Positions 17,596 to 27,491 of a DNA stretch of 64,000 nucleotides are shown in pieces. The translations under genes and the position numbers were made by a program. The stretch spans positions 1-64,000 of the forward strand of contig JANQPP010000051.1 of the NCBI GenBank assembly GCA_028289405.1, written 5' to 3'. A model generated the notes under the pieces. The model made no database searches, was not told the origin of the DNA, and was given only the letters and a program-made list of their open reading frames with translations. Numbering within the stretch: position 1 is the stretch's first letter; each line of letters starts with the position of its first letter. The DNA is from Pirellulales bacterium (GTDB lineage: Bacteria > Planctomycetota > Planctomycetia > Pirellulales > JANQPP01).

Positions 17596-19698
17596 ATGGC
17601 GTCACCGCAAACGTCCGCACAGCCCGCCACGGCCAGTCGGGAAACTACATGGCCGGCGATCATCTTCGGGATTTTGATCGGCGCGTTGATGAATGCGTCC
17701 ATCACCTACGCGGGCCTGAAAATCGGCTTCACCATTGGCGGCTCGGCCGTGGGCGCGATTCTCGGTTTCGGCATCTTGCGGGGATTGCTCCGTCAGGGGC
17801 ACATCCTGGAGATCAACATTTGCCAAACAGTGGCCTCCGCCGTCAACATTCCCAATTCCGGCGTCATCTTCACCGTGCCGGTGCTTTTGCTGATCGATCA
17901 CGAGCGATTCGCATTCACACAAGACGGCGCGCCCACGCCGCTGTTTTGGATGTTGACCTTGGCCTGCTCTGCGGGGGCGATTTTAGGCTGCGCGTTTATT
18001 ATCCCTTTGCGGAAGCAAATGATCGATATCGAACGGCTGCGGTTTCCTACCGGAGTCGCCGTGGCGGCCATCTTGAAGAGTCCCGGCGCCGGTATCCGAA
18101 AAACGTATGTGCTGTTGGCCGGTATCCTGCTCGGCATGGTCGTTTATCTGCCCGTGGCACTTCCCGAGATTATCAAAAACCTCCCGGAGAAAAGCACCTT
18201 CAGGAAGCTGGAAACCGTCGCCTACGAACGTTTCGACTGGCGTTTGCCAGGACCGCAGCCTGCCGCACCAAACAATCCGGACGATGCCGCGCGTTACGCG
18301 CGGGAACTTCAGGATGTCGACCATGACGGCGACGACGAACCGGACCTCATCCTCAGCAATGATCTGTTGGACGTGGGGCGCTGGTGGGGACTGCCTGACG
18401 AAATCCCCTTGGCCTTCGCCATTGCGCCGTTTGCCTTGGGAGCGGGCTACGTCACGGGCCGGGCCGGCCTCTTCGTTCTGGCCGGTGGCGTATTGGCCTA
18501 TTTCGTGCTGAATCCCGTGGCTTTTGCCTGGGGATGGTTTCCCGTCACCGTGGAGGCGTCGGAGGTCGCCAACGTTTCGCGTTCCGCGTTCAATCGGCCT
18601 CTAGGCATTGGCATGTTGTTAGGCGGGGCCCTCATCGGCATGCTGGCTTCGTTGCCGTCGGTACGCGCGGCTTTCGCCGGGCTGGGCAAAGCGTCCAAGT
18701 CGGGCCGAGGCTCCGATGAATTGGGGATCGGTGTGCTGGTTTTGGCCGCGTTGCTCGCCATTGCCGGGCTGTATTTCGCGGCCGACTACCTGGAGACGCA
18801 CGACACCAGTAACGTTCCGCCTGCCGCCGAAGCTGGTGGCGAAGCGGTCGATGCTGAACCGGCGGAATCGGACGGCTGGCTTTCCGCTCTGCCTTCTCAC
18901 TGGCGGAACCTGCTCATCGCCCTCATCGGTGCCGCCTGGATTTGGTTTGGCGGAATCATCATCGCCCAATGCACGGGAATGACCGATTGGTCTCCCATCT
19001 CTGGTATGGCCTTGCTAACCATCGTGCTGGTCATGCTGCTGACCGGTACGCAGAACGTCACCGGCTCCGTGCTGATCGGCGCGGCCATGTGCGTGGCCAT
19101 TACCTGCGCGGCGGACATGATGCAGGACCTCAAAACCGGATACATGGTGGGCGCGATCCCCAAACGGCAACAGTCGATGGAATTGCTCCTTACGGGGTTG
19201 GGACCGCCGATCACCATGGCCACGCTAATTCTGATCGCTGCCACGAATATGCGGGCCACCAGCGGCGAACCGGTTCCCGAGGTTGAGCCGAGAACCGCGC
19301 AGACCACGGAGGAGGTTGCCACGGGCAAACCGATGGGGCCCGGTACGAAGACGGAAGCGCCGCAGGCCCAAGCCTTGCAGGCGGTGATTCTGGGCGTGCA
19401 GGGCGGAGACATTCCTTACGCGCTGTATGGCTGCGGCTCGGTGCTGGGCGTGCTGCTGGGTGTTGCCGCTTTTCCTAGCCTGGGAGTGCTCATCGGCCTG
19501 TCGATGTATCTGCCGATCGCCTACATCCTCACCTACGGCGTCGGCTGTCTGATCAACATGTTCGTCTCTTGGTGGAAGGGGGCACGCTGGTCGGAAGAAT
19601 GGGGCGTGCCCTTCGGTGCCGGGCTGATCGTGGGAGAGGCATTGCTCTCCCTGGTCCTGAGTGGCGTGGACCAAATCCTTTCCTTTCTTCAAGCGTGA
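17596..19698 (+). CDS. OPT-family oligopeptide/metal-chelate transporter
   Basis: 700 residues with many hydrophobic segments from residue 20 to the end. The N-terminal block IIFGILIGALMNASITYAGL with KIGFTIGGSAVGAILGFGI and the conserved region around QTVASAVNIPNSGVIFT are OPT-family hallmarks; the conserved middle GTQNVTGSVLIGAAMC and YMVGAIPKRQQ also fit. A soluble loop with DVDHDGDDEPD lies at about 235-250. OPT transporters import oligopeptides or metal chelates with protons; the substrate is not predictable here. The next gene starts nine bases downstream and may be co-transcribed. Confidence 0.93.
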   Translation: MASPQTSAQPATASRETTWPAIIFGILIGALMNASITYAGLKIGFTIGGSAVGAILGFGILRGLLRQGHILEINICQTVASAVNIPNSGVIFTVPVLLLIDHERFAFTQDGAPTPLFWMLTLACSAGAILGCAFIIPLRKQMIDIERLRFPTGVAVAAILKSPGAGIRKTYVLLAGILLGMVVYLPVALPEIIKNLPEKSTFRKLETVAYERFDWRLPGPQPAAPNNPDDAARYARELQDVDHDGDDEPDLILSNDLLDVGRWWGLPDEIPLAFAIAPFALGAGYVTGRAGLFVLAGGVLAYFVLNPVAFAWGWFPVTVEASEVANVSRSAFNRPLGIGMLLGGALIGMLASLPSVRAAFAGLGKASKSGRGSDELGIGVLVLAALLAIAGLYFAADYLETHDTSNVPPAAEAGGEAVDAEPAESDGWLSALPSHWRNLLIALIGAAWIWFGGIIIAQCTGMTDWSPISGMALLTIVLVMLLTGTQNVTGSVLIGAAMCVAITCAADMMQDLKTGYMVGAIPKRQQSMELLLTGLGPPITMATLILIAATNMRATSGEPVPEVEPRTAQTTEEVATGKPMGPGTKTEAPQAQALQAVILGVQGGDIPYALYGCGSVLGVLLGVAAFPSLGVLIGLSMYLPIAYILTYGVGCLINMFVSWWKGARWSEEWGVPFGAGLIVGEALLSLVLSGVDQILSFLQA

Positions 19699-19706
19699 CC
19701 TTCACC

Positions 19707-20471
19707 ATGCGAACGTTCGGCTTTTGGTTGATTTGTCTCTCGGCGGCGGCTGGCGTGTTGGCCGCCGCCAGTGCATACCTTGTCTCGCTCAGCCTGCCCG
19801 ATGAGCAACTGGAAGGGCTCACTTTGGCCGCGCCGGCGGGCACGCAAGCCGCGCTGGAAGACTCCGAAGACCCACCAGCGGGTGATGACCTTTCCCAGCG
19901 TGAACCTCTCTATGAGGTCGGCACGAAAGTGGATGCGGCCATGTTGCAAGCTCTACGGGACCAGTCGGTGGAAAACCTTCGCGTGAAGGAATTTGCCTGG
20001 GAGCGATGGCGTGGCAAATGGTGGTTTATCCTGGCTGCGGTGGGCATGCTCGTTGGGGCGAGGCTGGGCAAATCGCGAAGTCCTACCTCCGCCGGCCGAG
20101 TCCAGGCCGTATCCGGCTACGATCCACGGCCTGATGTGGAAAGTCTGGAAAACACCGTGCGGGAATTGCTGGCCAAGACGGAAGGTTCGGCGGAGTCGAT
20201 CGCTTCGCTCAAGCAGTATTTGCTCGACCGACTGCACGAACTGCAATCAGGGGAACTGGCCCGACTGGCGGATGCCCGAGGCGAATTGATCGAACGGATG
20301 GGACTTTCCGCGTACGCCCAACTTACGGAATCATTGGCTCCCGCTGAGCGGCATATCAACCGCGCTTGGTCCACGGCGGCGGACGGCGCTTTGGAAGAAT
20401 CACGGGCATCCCTGCAACAGGCGCTGTCCGAACTCGCCGCCACCCGCGAGCGCCTGGCGAGTTTGGGGTAG
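19707..20471 (+). CDS. Membrane-anchored coiled-coil protein of unknown function
   Basis: 254 residues. Two hydrophobic segments, at about 3-26 (FWLICLSAAAGVLAAASAYLV) and 107-125 (WWFILAAVGMLVGARLG), enclose an acidic loop. A helical C-terminal part (about 145-254) has heptad-like spacing (LENTVRELLAKTEGSAESI, LQSGELARLADARGEL) and probably forms a coiled coil. It starts nine bases after the OPT gene and probably belongs to the same transcript. I recognise no family. Confidence 0.7.
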   Translation: MRTFGFWLICLSAAAGVLAAASAYLVSLSLPDEQLEGLTLAAPAGTQAALEDSEDPPAGDDLSQREPLYEVGTKVDAAMLQALRDQSVENLRVKEFAWERWRGKWWFILAAVGMLVGARLGKSRSPTSAGRVQAVSGYDPRPDVESLENTVRELLAKTEGSAESIASLKQYLLDRLHELQSGELARLADARGELIERMGLSAYAQLTESLAPAERHINRAWSTAADGALEESRASLQQALSELAATRERLASLG

Positions 20472-20487
20472 CTGCTTGCGATTCCTG

Positions 20488-20519
20488 CAATACAAGATCC
20501 CGGCTCCCATTCTGTATTG
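20488..20519. repeat. Short inverted repeat upstream of the PIN-like gene
   Basis: CAATACA (20488-20494) and TGTATTG (20513-20519) are perfect inverted copies 18 bases apart, about 65 bases before the PIN-like gene start. They could be an operator, a weak terminator of the preceding gene or chance. Confidence 0.3.
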
Positions 20520-20584
20520 TCACAAATGATTTCACGAAAAATGAGGGCATTCTCATTTGGAAATCATCGCTAAAGGATACGAGC

Positions 20585-21814
20585 ATGAGACAAGAATTTC
20601 GCGAATACTATACACCAACTGAAACCGAATTTTCGACGCTTTGGAAAAACGCTTTTTTTGCATTCGACGCCAATGTTCTGCTCAACTTATATACGTACTC
20701 GAATCAGGCCCGTGAAGAAATTCTTTCGGCGTTTGGTGAAATCAAAGAGCGGCTCTGGCTTCCGTACTGGGCCGGTCGCGAATTCCACCGAAACCGCGCC
20801 AAGATAATTCTCCAGGAGGCAAAACGTTACAGTGAACTGGGTAAACAAGCCAACAACTTCTGTGACGAGCTTGCCGCGTCGAAGCGACATCCACACGTAT
20901 CCGATCATCTGCTTCAACAACTTCGCGATACGATTCAAAAGGTGCGAGGGGAACTCGACACTGAGCAAGAGACGTTAAAAGCGTTTTTGACGGATGACCC
21001 AATTCTCACACAGTTGAGCGACCTTTTTGAAGGTCGAGTCGGAAATGCATATACTGAACAAGAATTGGAATCGATCTTCAAGGAAGGTGAGAAACGATAC
21101 GGAAGAAGAATTCCGCCGGGATTCAAAGACGACAATAAGCCTCTTCCAGAAAAATTCGGCGATTTAATTATCTGGAAGCAGGCGATACGGCAAGCAACCT
21201 CGGATAACCAAGCCTGTATTTTTATTACTGACGACTTGAAGGAAGATTGGTGGCGTATCGAAGACGATCAGCGACTTGGCCCACACCCAGAGTTAATTAG
21301 AGAGTTTACACAAGAAACACAACAGACGTGCCACATCTACAGCGGTGATTCATTCATTGAAAAAGCCAAGATCCACATACAACAAGCGAAAGTCTCCGAA
21401 GAGACTATTCGAGAGGTGCGCGAAGCAGCCGAGGATCGCCGGAAGAGTTTACTAAAAGCGCATGATTTAATCGTATCGAAGCATTTTCTTGAGCAGATTT
21501 CTCGACTAGAAGAATTGCAAGCAACGTCTGAAGCTCGCCAAAAGAGAATGGACGAATTCGTCGTAAATGCATCGAATTTTGAGGCATTGGAAAAAATGGC
21601 AATCGTGGCGAGAGCGTTGCAAAACAATCCCACAGTCGCTGTCGCCAACAAACTTCGGAAATTTGTGGAAGGGATTAGGATTGCATATCCCGAAGTATCG
21701 GGCGATCCGGATGCGTCGCCAGGCATTTTAGAAGAAACGGAGATCGATGGATTTCCGAATAATGTTGATAGCGACACAAAAGTCAACGACGCATCACCTG
21801 AATCAGACAATTAA
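20585..21814 (+). CDS. PIN-like domain (PIN_8/DUF4935) nuclease candidate
   Basis: 409 residues. The N-terminal region matches the PIN_8 type: FAFDANVLLNLYTYS carries the first acidic residue, WLPYWAGREFHRNR follows, and FGDLIIWKQAI and CIFITDDLKEDWW carry the later Asp residues. The C-terminal half is helical (EETIREVREAAEDRRKSLL). PIN-like proteins are metal-dependent RNases; this type is often seen in accessory and defence regions. The base composition is visibly AT-richer than all neighbours, which suggests transfer. ATG 20585 has AAGGA at good spacing. No antitoxin-like partner is beside it. The cellular role is unknown. Confidence 0.8.
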   Translation: MRQEFREYYTPTETEFSTLWKNAFFAFDANVLLNLYTYSNQAREEILSAFGEIKERLWLPYWAGREFHRNRAKIILQEAKRYSELGKQANNFCDELAASKRHPHVSDHLLQQLRDTIQKVRGELDTEQETLKAFLTDDPILTQLSDLFEGRVGNAYTEQELESIFKEGEKRYGRRIPPGFKDDNKPLPEKFGDLIIWKQAIRQATSDNQACIFITDDLKEDWWRIEDDQRLGPHPELIREFTQETQQTCHIYSGDSFIEKAKIHIQQAKVSEETIREVREAAEDRRKSLLKAHDLIVSKHFLEQISRLEELQATSEARQKRMDEFVVNASNFEALEKMAIVARALQNNPTVAVANKLRKFVEGIRIAYPEVSGDPDASPGILEETEIDGFPNNVDSDTKVNDASPESDN

Positions 21815-21887
21815 ATAAGAGTTTCGTTGATATGAAGAAGTCTAGTCAGGCTGATCAACCGTCCGCATCTTGCGGGTCATTCAAGAT

Positions 21888-22406
21888 TCAGCCCCTGCGC
21901 CGGCACTCGACATAGCCTAGCCGGCGGTACAGGGCCAGGGCGGACTTCCAAGCGGAATGCGTCTCGACTTGGACCACGCGGTCTCCCAATTCCCAGCAGC
22001 GGCGCTCGAGGTGCGTGAGCAGCATGCGGCCAATGCCCTTTCCCCGCCACTCGGGCAAGACGGCCAACCAGTGCACTGCCGGAACGCCCTTCGCTTCGCC
22101 GCCGCGGCGTGCCAAAGTGACCATACCGACCGGAACCGCTGATTGCGAATTGGTGGCCATAACTTCCGCGAACCAGACATGGCAAGGGTTCCACCAGGCG
22201 GCAGCCTGACAATGTTGGCGGAATTCGAACGCACTCCAAGGACGTATTCTGAACGGCTCCGCCGCGAAAGATTGCTCGCGCAGGCGGAGCCAAGTCGCCA
22301 CATCCCGCTCGTCGCGAAAACCGCGCAAGGTGATTCCGGGAATCGGTTGGACGGTCGGCTCGGCTGACAAATGGTGTTCCAGATGCAAGACTTGAGGCAC
22401 GGTCAT
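21888..22406 (-). CDS. GNAT-family N-acetyltransferase
   Basis: About 172 residues. GNAT motif A is clear: VHWLAVLPEWRGKGIGRML, with the R/Q-x-x-G-x-G/A acetyl-CoA loop; motif B (VQVETHSAWKSALALYRRLG) follows. The N-terminal part contains ITLRGFRDERDVATWLRLRE. The substrate is unknown. ATG 22406 is preferred because it begins just before the folded part; in-frame ATGs at 22469 and 22550 would add residues without similarity, and the longer one would overlap the PAP2 gene start. It is convergent with the PIN-like gene. Confidence 0.87.
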   Translation of the reverse strand: MTVPQVLHLEHHLSAEPTVQPIPGITLRGFRDERDVATWLRLREQSFAAEPFRIRPWSAFEFRQHCQAAAWWNPCHVWFAEVMATNSQSAVPVGMVTLARRGGEAKGVPAVHWLAVLPEWRGKGIGRMLLTHLERRCWELGDRVVQVETHSAWKSALALYRRLGYVECRRRG

Positions 22407-22518
22407 GATCCGGTCTGAATGGTTCTTTGCTGATGTAAAAGGATCGGCCAAGAATTGCAGCGAATTCATCGCCGTGAAACGGAATGCCTTATCTTGACCA
22501 GCAGCCGAGGAAGCGACA

Positions 22519-23283
22519 ATGAAACGCACATCGATTTGGGAACGCTCCATCCACCGTATTCGGCATGCGTTTCAATGGTGTCACGCTTGGGTCGGGAAGC
22601 ATGAATTGTCCACGCTGGTTTCCGTGGCGGGAATCGCGGCCGGGTTGTGGTTTTTCGCTGAATTGGCGGACGAGGTCATGGAGCAAGATACCGAATCGTT
22701 CGACACGGCCGTATTGTTGGGTTTGCGAGACCGTAGCAATCCGCAAGATCCGCTCGGTTCGCGCTGGTTCGAGGAAATCATGCGGGACTTCACGGCCCTC
22801 GGAGGGATTGGCGTACTCACGCTCGTGGCCTCGGCTTCGATCGGATTCCTGCTCTTGCAAAAACAGACGGGCGCCGCGTTGTTCGTTGCCTGCTCGGTTT
22901 CCGGAGGAGTGATCACGAGCATGAGCTTGAAAAGTCTCTTCGCCCGGCCTCGGCCCGATCTCGTGCCGCATGGTTCCATCGTCTACTCGGCCAGTTTTCC
23001 CAGCGGGCATTCGATGATGGCGGCGGCCACGTTTCTGACCCTGGGCGGTCTTCTGGCACGCGTCCAACCATCGGTCCGCATGAAAGCCTATATTCTCATG
23101 CTGGCCATGATTCTCACTTTTCTGGTGGGAGTGAGCCGCGTGTATCTGGGAGTGCATTGGCCGACCGACGTGCTCGCCGGCTGGACTCTGGGAGCCGTTT
23201 GGGCCGTATTCTGTTGGCTCATCGCGCGGTGGCTCCAAAGACAAGGAAAAGTGGAAGCGATTTCCCCGGACGACTTGGCCTGA
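22519..23283 (+). CDS. PAP2-family membrane phosphatase
   Basis: 254 residues with about five or six transmembrane segments. The three PAP2 signature motifs are present: KSLFARPRPDLV (K-x6-RP), FPSGHSMMAAATF (PSGH) and GVSRVYLGVHWPTDVLAGW (SR-x5-H-x3-D). The enzyme would dephosphorylate lipid phosphates such as undecaprenyl pyrophosphate or phosphatidic acid at the outer leaflet. Divergent from the acetyltransferase gene. Confidence 0.95.
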   Translation: MKRTSIWERSIHRIRHAFQWCHAWVGKHELSTLVSVAGIAAGLWFFAELADEVMEQDTESFDTAVLLGLRDRSNPQDPLGSRWFEEIMRDFTALGGIGVLTLVASASIGFLLLQKQTGAALFVACSVSGGVITSMSLKSLFARPRPDLVPHGSIVYSASFPSGHSMMAAATFLTLGGLLARVQPSVRMKAYILMLAMILTFLVGVSRVYLGVHWPTDVLAGWTLGAVWAVFCWLIARWLQRQGKVEAISPDDLA

Positions 23284-23674
23284 GCCGCCCGACAATTCGG
23301 GTTGGGATTCCCGCTTGCTGGCCGTCTCTCGTCAGCAAATGCGGAGCCGTCTTCGACGTCACTTGTCATGTTGATTCTACTCTCGGTGGTCGAGCAACCT
23401 TCCATTCAGATAGCTACCAGTGGACCAGTTCCAGCGAGTCCTGGGTGCTCCGCGCGGATATGGTGCGAATAGAGGCACCTACAACTCTCCCAAGGGCCCC
23501 ATGCTGCCGCGCTCGCCCGCAAATTCGCCAAGAATCGTTACGATCGCTTCAACTGGAACAGTCGTTCTATCCGACAAATTCATTAGGGATTGGACCGCTA
23601 CAATCGAGCGGCCGGTCCCTCGACATGTATACGACCATCACTGTGATTTTTTATGTGCGTCTGAGGGGGGTCCC
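23284..23674. other. Intergenic region, 391 bases
   Basis: Region upstream of the BBP7 gene. The 3' end carries its ribosome-binding site (GAGGGGGG, four bases before the ATG). No RNA gene, repeat or credible coding region is seen in the rest. Confidence 0.5.
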
Positions 23675-24979
23675 ATGCGCAAGGATTTGTTCACCATCCT
23701 TTTCGTGAGCATCTTGGTCGTGAGGGCCACGCTCGCCGTGGCTCAAGACCGCGCGAGCCCTACGGGGCCGGAAATACTTCCCGTGCCTGAAGACGAAATG
23801 ACGGGAATGAACTATTCCTACGATGGTCCGGTGTGGGAAGGTGGTCCGCCTCCCGATTCCTGGGGAGCCCCTGTATACGGCGCGCCGTACCGGCCAGGCC
23901 ACTGGTCCGTCAAAGCGGAAGGTTTGGTGATGTGGTCGCATGCCATGCGGCTTCCCAAACTGGTTACCACTAGCCCCGATAACACGCTGCAAACCGCCGC
24001 CGGAGTTCTGGGGCCGGACGGCTCTGATACGCTCAACACGACGACGCTATTCGGCGGAGAGAGGGAAGACAATCCTTTCACCGGTGGCGGACGGATCCAG
24101 TTTGCCTACTGGTCCGACGATGCGGAAACGCTGGGTATCGTGGGAAATTTCTTCGCGGTCGATGCCGAGGACATCAGCTTTAATGCCGCTTCGCCTGGGC
24201 TTCCCATTCTGGCACGCCCGTTTTTCGACGCCGAAACGGGGGCCGAGCAGCAGAGTTCAAGCCTGCTCGCGTTTCCCGATGTGTGGTCGGGCTCAATCGA
24301 TATCGAAGCTTCTAGCGAAGTGCTGGGGAGCGAGGTCTATCTGCAAGAGACGCTCTACAACTGCAATGGACACCGCCTCGACTTCATTTATGGATATCGA
24401 TTTTTGCACCTTGACGAACAGCTTCGCATCAATGACCGCATCGTGGCTGGTAACGCCGGTCCGATCGCCCAAGGGAGCGTGATCGCGACCACCGATCTGT
24501 TTGACACGGAAAATACGTTCCATGGCGGCCAACTTGGCTTCGCATGGAAGGTCCGCCAGCGCCGCTGGACCTGGGACACGGTATTCAAGCTCGCGCTCGG
24601 CTCGGTCAACCAGGAGGTCGTCATCAACGGGTCCACGACCACGCAAAACGCGGTCAGCCAGCAAATCAGCAATTTCACCGGAGGGTTCCTGGCGCTCGAC
24701 TCCAACATTGGCTCCTTCGAGGAGTCCCGGTTCGCCGTGATCCCCGAATTGCAAACGGGGATCTCCTACGAGTTCCGCTGCAATTGGAAATGGTCCATCG
24801 CCTACAACTTCATTTATCTGAGCGACGCGGTTCGACCGGGCGACCAGATCGATCCGCTGCTCAATTTGAGCCAGGCCAGCAATGGAAACCTGAATGGCCC
24901 GGCACGGCCCATGCCCATCTTCCGAGATGCCGATTTCTGGCTTCAGGGCCTGACCTTCGGGCTGGAATACCGCCACTAG
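23675..24979 (+). CDS. BBP7-family outer-membrane beta-barrel protein
   Basis: 434 residues. A signal peptide (LFTILFVSILVVRATLAVAQ) is followed by a Pro-rich start (VWEGGPPPDSWGAP) and W-S-x-x-A-E-G-L-V-M-W, then about ten amphipathic beta strands with alternating aromatic residues up to the C terminus FGLEYRH, which ends in an aromatic/His pattern seen in barrels. These features fit the BBP7 family found in planctomycetes; the function is unknown, the location is presumably the outer membrane. The start at 23675 is set by the signal peptide and ribosome-binding site; longer readings add unrelated residues. Confidence 0.85.
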   Translation: MRKDLFTILFVSILVVRATLAVAQDRASPTGPEILPVPEDEMTGMNYSYDGPVWEGGPPPDSWGAPVYGAPYRPGHWSVKAEGLVMWSHAMRLPKLVTTSPDNTLQTAAGVLGPDGSDTLNTTTLFGGEREDNPFTGGGRIQFAYWSDDAETLGIVGNFFAVDAEDISFNAASPGLPILARPFFDAETGAEQQSSSLLAFPDVWSGSIDIEASSEVLGSEVYLQETLYNCNGHRLDFIYGYRFLHLDEQLRINDRIVAGNAGPIAQGSVIATTDLFDTENTFHGGQLGFAWKVRQRRWTWDTVFKLALGSVNQEVVINGSTTTQNAVSQQISNFTGGFLALDSNIGSFEESRFAVIPELQTGISYEFRCNWKWSIAYNFIYLSDAVRPGDQIDPLLNLSQASNGNLNGPARPMPIFRDADFWLQGLTFGLEYRH

Positions 24980-25217
24980 GCATGCAACAAACAAGAGAGA
25001 TGGAGGGCTGTGGGAAACATCGGATTGCCCTTCTCTTGGGAATCGCCATTTGATATATCCTCGCCCGCCAAAATCGTGTTTCTTCGCGGCCATCGCGATG
25101 ATTGATTCAAAAAAGAACCGCCGACGTGCGGTCGGATTTTGCGTTCTTCGTTGGTTAGATCCGTTAGCCAGAAAAAGGCGCGTCCCCCAGGACAGCCATC
25201 TTTTGCGAGATAATTCC

Positions 25218-27449
25218 ATGAAAAGGCTCTTCAAAAGACTGTCATGGCTCACCATGGTGATCGTCGTCGGCTCGATCGCGATCGCCCAGGCTCAGCGAAG
25301 CACCACGGTTTCACCCTCGCTAAGCGAATCCGAGGGCGTACCAGTAGACAGCGACCACGCCGCCGATGTACGACATGCGGAAGGCGAGGACTCAATTCCC
25401 GCAGAGTTTGGCCCGTTCACGGAACACCGAGCCTTGCCACGAGAAACCGATAGCCTAGCGGGGAGTCTCACGCCAGAATCCAGGTTCGATTCCGAGGATG
25501 CTCTTTCACCGTCGATTGCATCAGGCACATCTGGGGATGTGAGCACGCCGGGATACTCGGCCAGCGATGTTCCCGATGTCGAATCCGAACCAGAACCCCG
25601 CTTCATGCGAGCGCGACGCAACGCGGCAGCCGCCAAGGATGCCGCGACTCCGGCTGCACAGGGTGCCATGGAATCTGGAAACAACACCAGCTTTTCGCCC
25701 CTCGCTGCTGCCCCTCAAGAACCTCGACGGATCAGCGAATCCGCCGGCGCCGTGGAGCCCTCACCCTTGCCTAACTCCGAGACGGATCCCTTTGCCAATG
25801 ATCACGATTCGGCTCATGCGGATCCTCAAGGAACACGACGGACTACCACCAGAGAAGGCAACGGTTTCAACCCTGGAGGAGCTCGCATCGGACTCGCGCG
25901 GCGAGAAATTCCTCCCACGGAGGAAATGCAACGCGAACCACGAACGCTTTCCCCGGAAGCCACCAACGAAACTTTTGGCGACAGTTATCCACCGACCGAA
26001 AACGGATTGCCAGGTCGTGAATCCCCGCTGCCCGTACGGTCGGAGGAAGGGACGGGTCTGCCCGGTCCGGTGGATTATGAGGGACTGCAAACACCTACTT
26101 TGGCTGTGGAAAAATTCGCGCCCGCCGAAATTCAAATGGGGCAAAGCGCCTTGTTTGAGATTCGCGTGCGCAACGCCAGTTCGACCACCGTGCATAACGT
26201 CCGCGTCCTGGACGAGATTCCCCAAGGCACGCGGCTCATGGGCACCACGCCCGAATCGACTCGGGGACCGCGTGGCGAATTGGTTTGGGAATTCGCCGAG
26301 ATTCGCGGCGGCGAGGAAAAGAGCATTCAAATCGAATTGATGCCCATGTCCGAGGGTGAAATCGGCAGCGTGGCTCGCGTGGAGTTCGCGGCAATGGCTT
26401 CAGTCCGCAGTTTGGTGACGCGGCCGGAACTCTCTTTGGAAATTGCCAGCCCGCGTGAGGTCCTACGCGGCGAGGAAATCGTGCTTTCCATCCGGCTGGC
26501 CAACGTCGGCACGGGCGTCGCCACGGGAGTGCTCTTGGAAGAGATCATTCCCACGCAGATGCGTCATCCCGCCGGAAGCGAGCTGGAAATGAACGTCGGC
26601 ACGCTCAAGCCAGGCGAGGAGCGTCAATTCAACTTGCGGCTCCAAGCTATCGAAGCCGGACGTGTTGTGAATACACTCACGGCCCACAGCGACGGGAATC
26701 TGCTGGCCGAGGACCAAATCGAATTTGACGTCGTGGCTCCCGGGTTGGCCGTGGAGATCCAAGGTCCGTCGCAACGTTATCTCGACACCCGTGCCCAGTA
26801 CCGCGTGGCCATCTCCAACCCCGGCACCGCCGCCGCACGGGACATCGAGCTTGTGGCGCAGTTGCCGTCGGGAATGCAGTTTGTGGAAACGAACCATGCG
26901 GGCCAATATGATCCGGCCACGCACAGCGTCTATTGGAGCCTGGTCGAGTTGCCGGCACAGGAAGTCGGCGTGGCCAAGCTAATCTTGACCCCCCACGAAG
27001 CGGGCGGACAGGTCCTCCGTGCCACGGCGAAGGCTCAACAAAGCCTTTCCGCCGAAGCGGAACGGTCCGTGCAAGTCGAGGGCTTGGCGGCGATTTCATT
27101 TACCGTGGCGGATGTCGAGGATCCGATTGAAGTCGGCGGGGATACGCTGTATGAGATCCGCGTGGTCAACCAAGGCTCAAAAGCCTCGAACAATATCCGC
27201 GTGGAGGCCGTGCTGCCGCGAGAAATGACGCCCGTGTTCGCCGATGGCCCGGTGCGCCACGCGATTGACGGCCAGCGAGTCATCTTCGCCCCGCTCAAGT
27301 CTCTGGCTCCCAAAGCGGACACGACCTTCTACGTGCGTGCCCAAGCAGAAGCCGCCGGTGACCTGCGGGTTCGGGTGGAGGTCCTCACTGACGAAATCAC
27401 GACGCCCGTCGTGCAAGAGCAGAGCACGCGAGCCTATTCGCTGGAATAA
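25218..27449 (+). CDS. Secreted DUF11-repeat envelope protein
   Basis: 743 residues. A signal peptide (WLTMVIVVGSIAIAQA) is followed by a long, low-complexity, Ser/Pro/Glu-rich region to about residue 285. Four Ig-like DUF11/conserved-repeat domains then follow, each starting like LAVEKFAPAEIQMGQSALF, LSLEIASPREVLRGEEIVL, LAVEIQGPSQRYLDTRAQY and ISFTVADVEDPIEVGGDTL, with N-x-G or N-A-S-S turns and V-x-V-x-D/E strands. Such proteins lie in the cell envelope of planctomycetes, possibly as structural proteins. ATG 25218 is chosen because the signal peptide starts there. Confidence 0.85.
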   Translation: MKRLFKRLSWLTMVIVVGSIAIAQAQRSTTVSPSLSESEGVPVDSDHAADVRHAEGEDSIPAEFGPFTEHRALPRETDSLAGSLTPESRFDSEDALSPSIASGTSGDVSTPGYSASDVPDVESEPEPRFMRARRNAAAAKDAATPAAQGAMESGNNTSFSPLAAAPQEPRRISESAGAVEPSPLPNSETDPFANDHDSAHADPQGTRRTTTREGNGFNPGGARIGLARREIPPTEEMQREPRTLSPEATNETFGDSYPPTENGLPGRESPLPVRSEEGTGLPGPVDYEGLQTPTLAVEKFAPAEIQMGQSALFEIRVRNASSTTVHNVRVLDEIPQGTRLMGTTPESTRGPRGELVWEFAEIRGGEEKSIQIELMPMSEGEIGSVARVEFAAMASVRSLVTRPELSLEIASPREVLRGEEIVLSIRLANVGTGVATGVLLEEIIPTQMRHPAGSELEMNVGTLKPGEERQFNLRLQAIEAGRVVNTLTAHSDGNLLAEDQIEFDVVAPGLAVEIQGPSQRYLDTRAQYRVAISNPGTAAARDIELVAQLPSGMQFVETNHAGQYDPATHSVYWSLVELPAQEVGVAKLILTPHEAGGQVLRATAKAQQSLSAEAERSVQVEGLAAISFTVADVEDPIEVGGDTLYEIRVVNQGSKASNNIRVEAVLPREMTPVFADGPVRHAIDGQRVIFAPLKSLAPKADTTFYVRAQAEAAGDLRVRVEVLTDEITTPVVQEQSTRAYSLE

Positions 27450-27491
27450 TTTTCGACCGTCAATCGGAAGCGGCGGCGTTGTTCGCAGGCT

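Noticed and set aside
25567..26340. Long overlapping frame inside the DUF11 protein gene
   Set aside because: The DUF11 frame has a signal peptide and four repeat domains; the overlapping frame is rich in Pro, Arg and Ser and has no family features.
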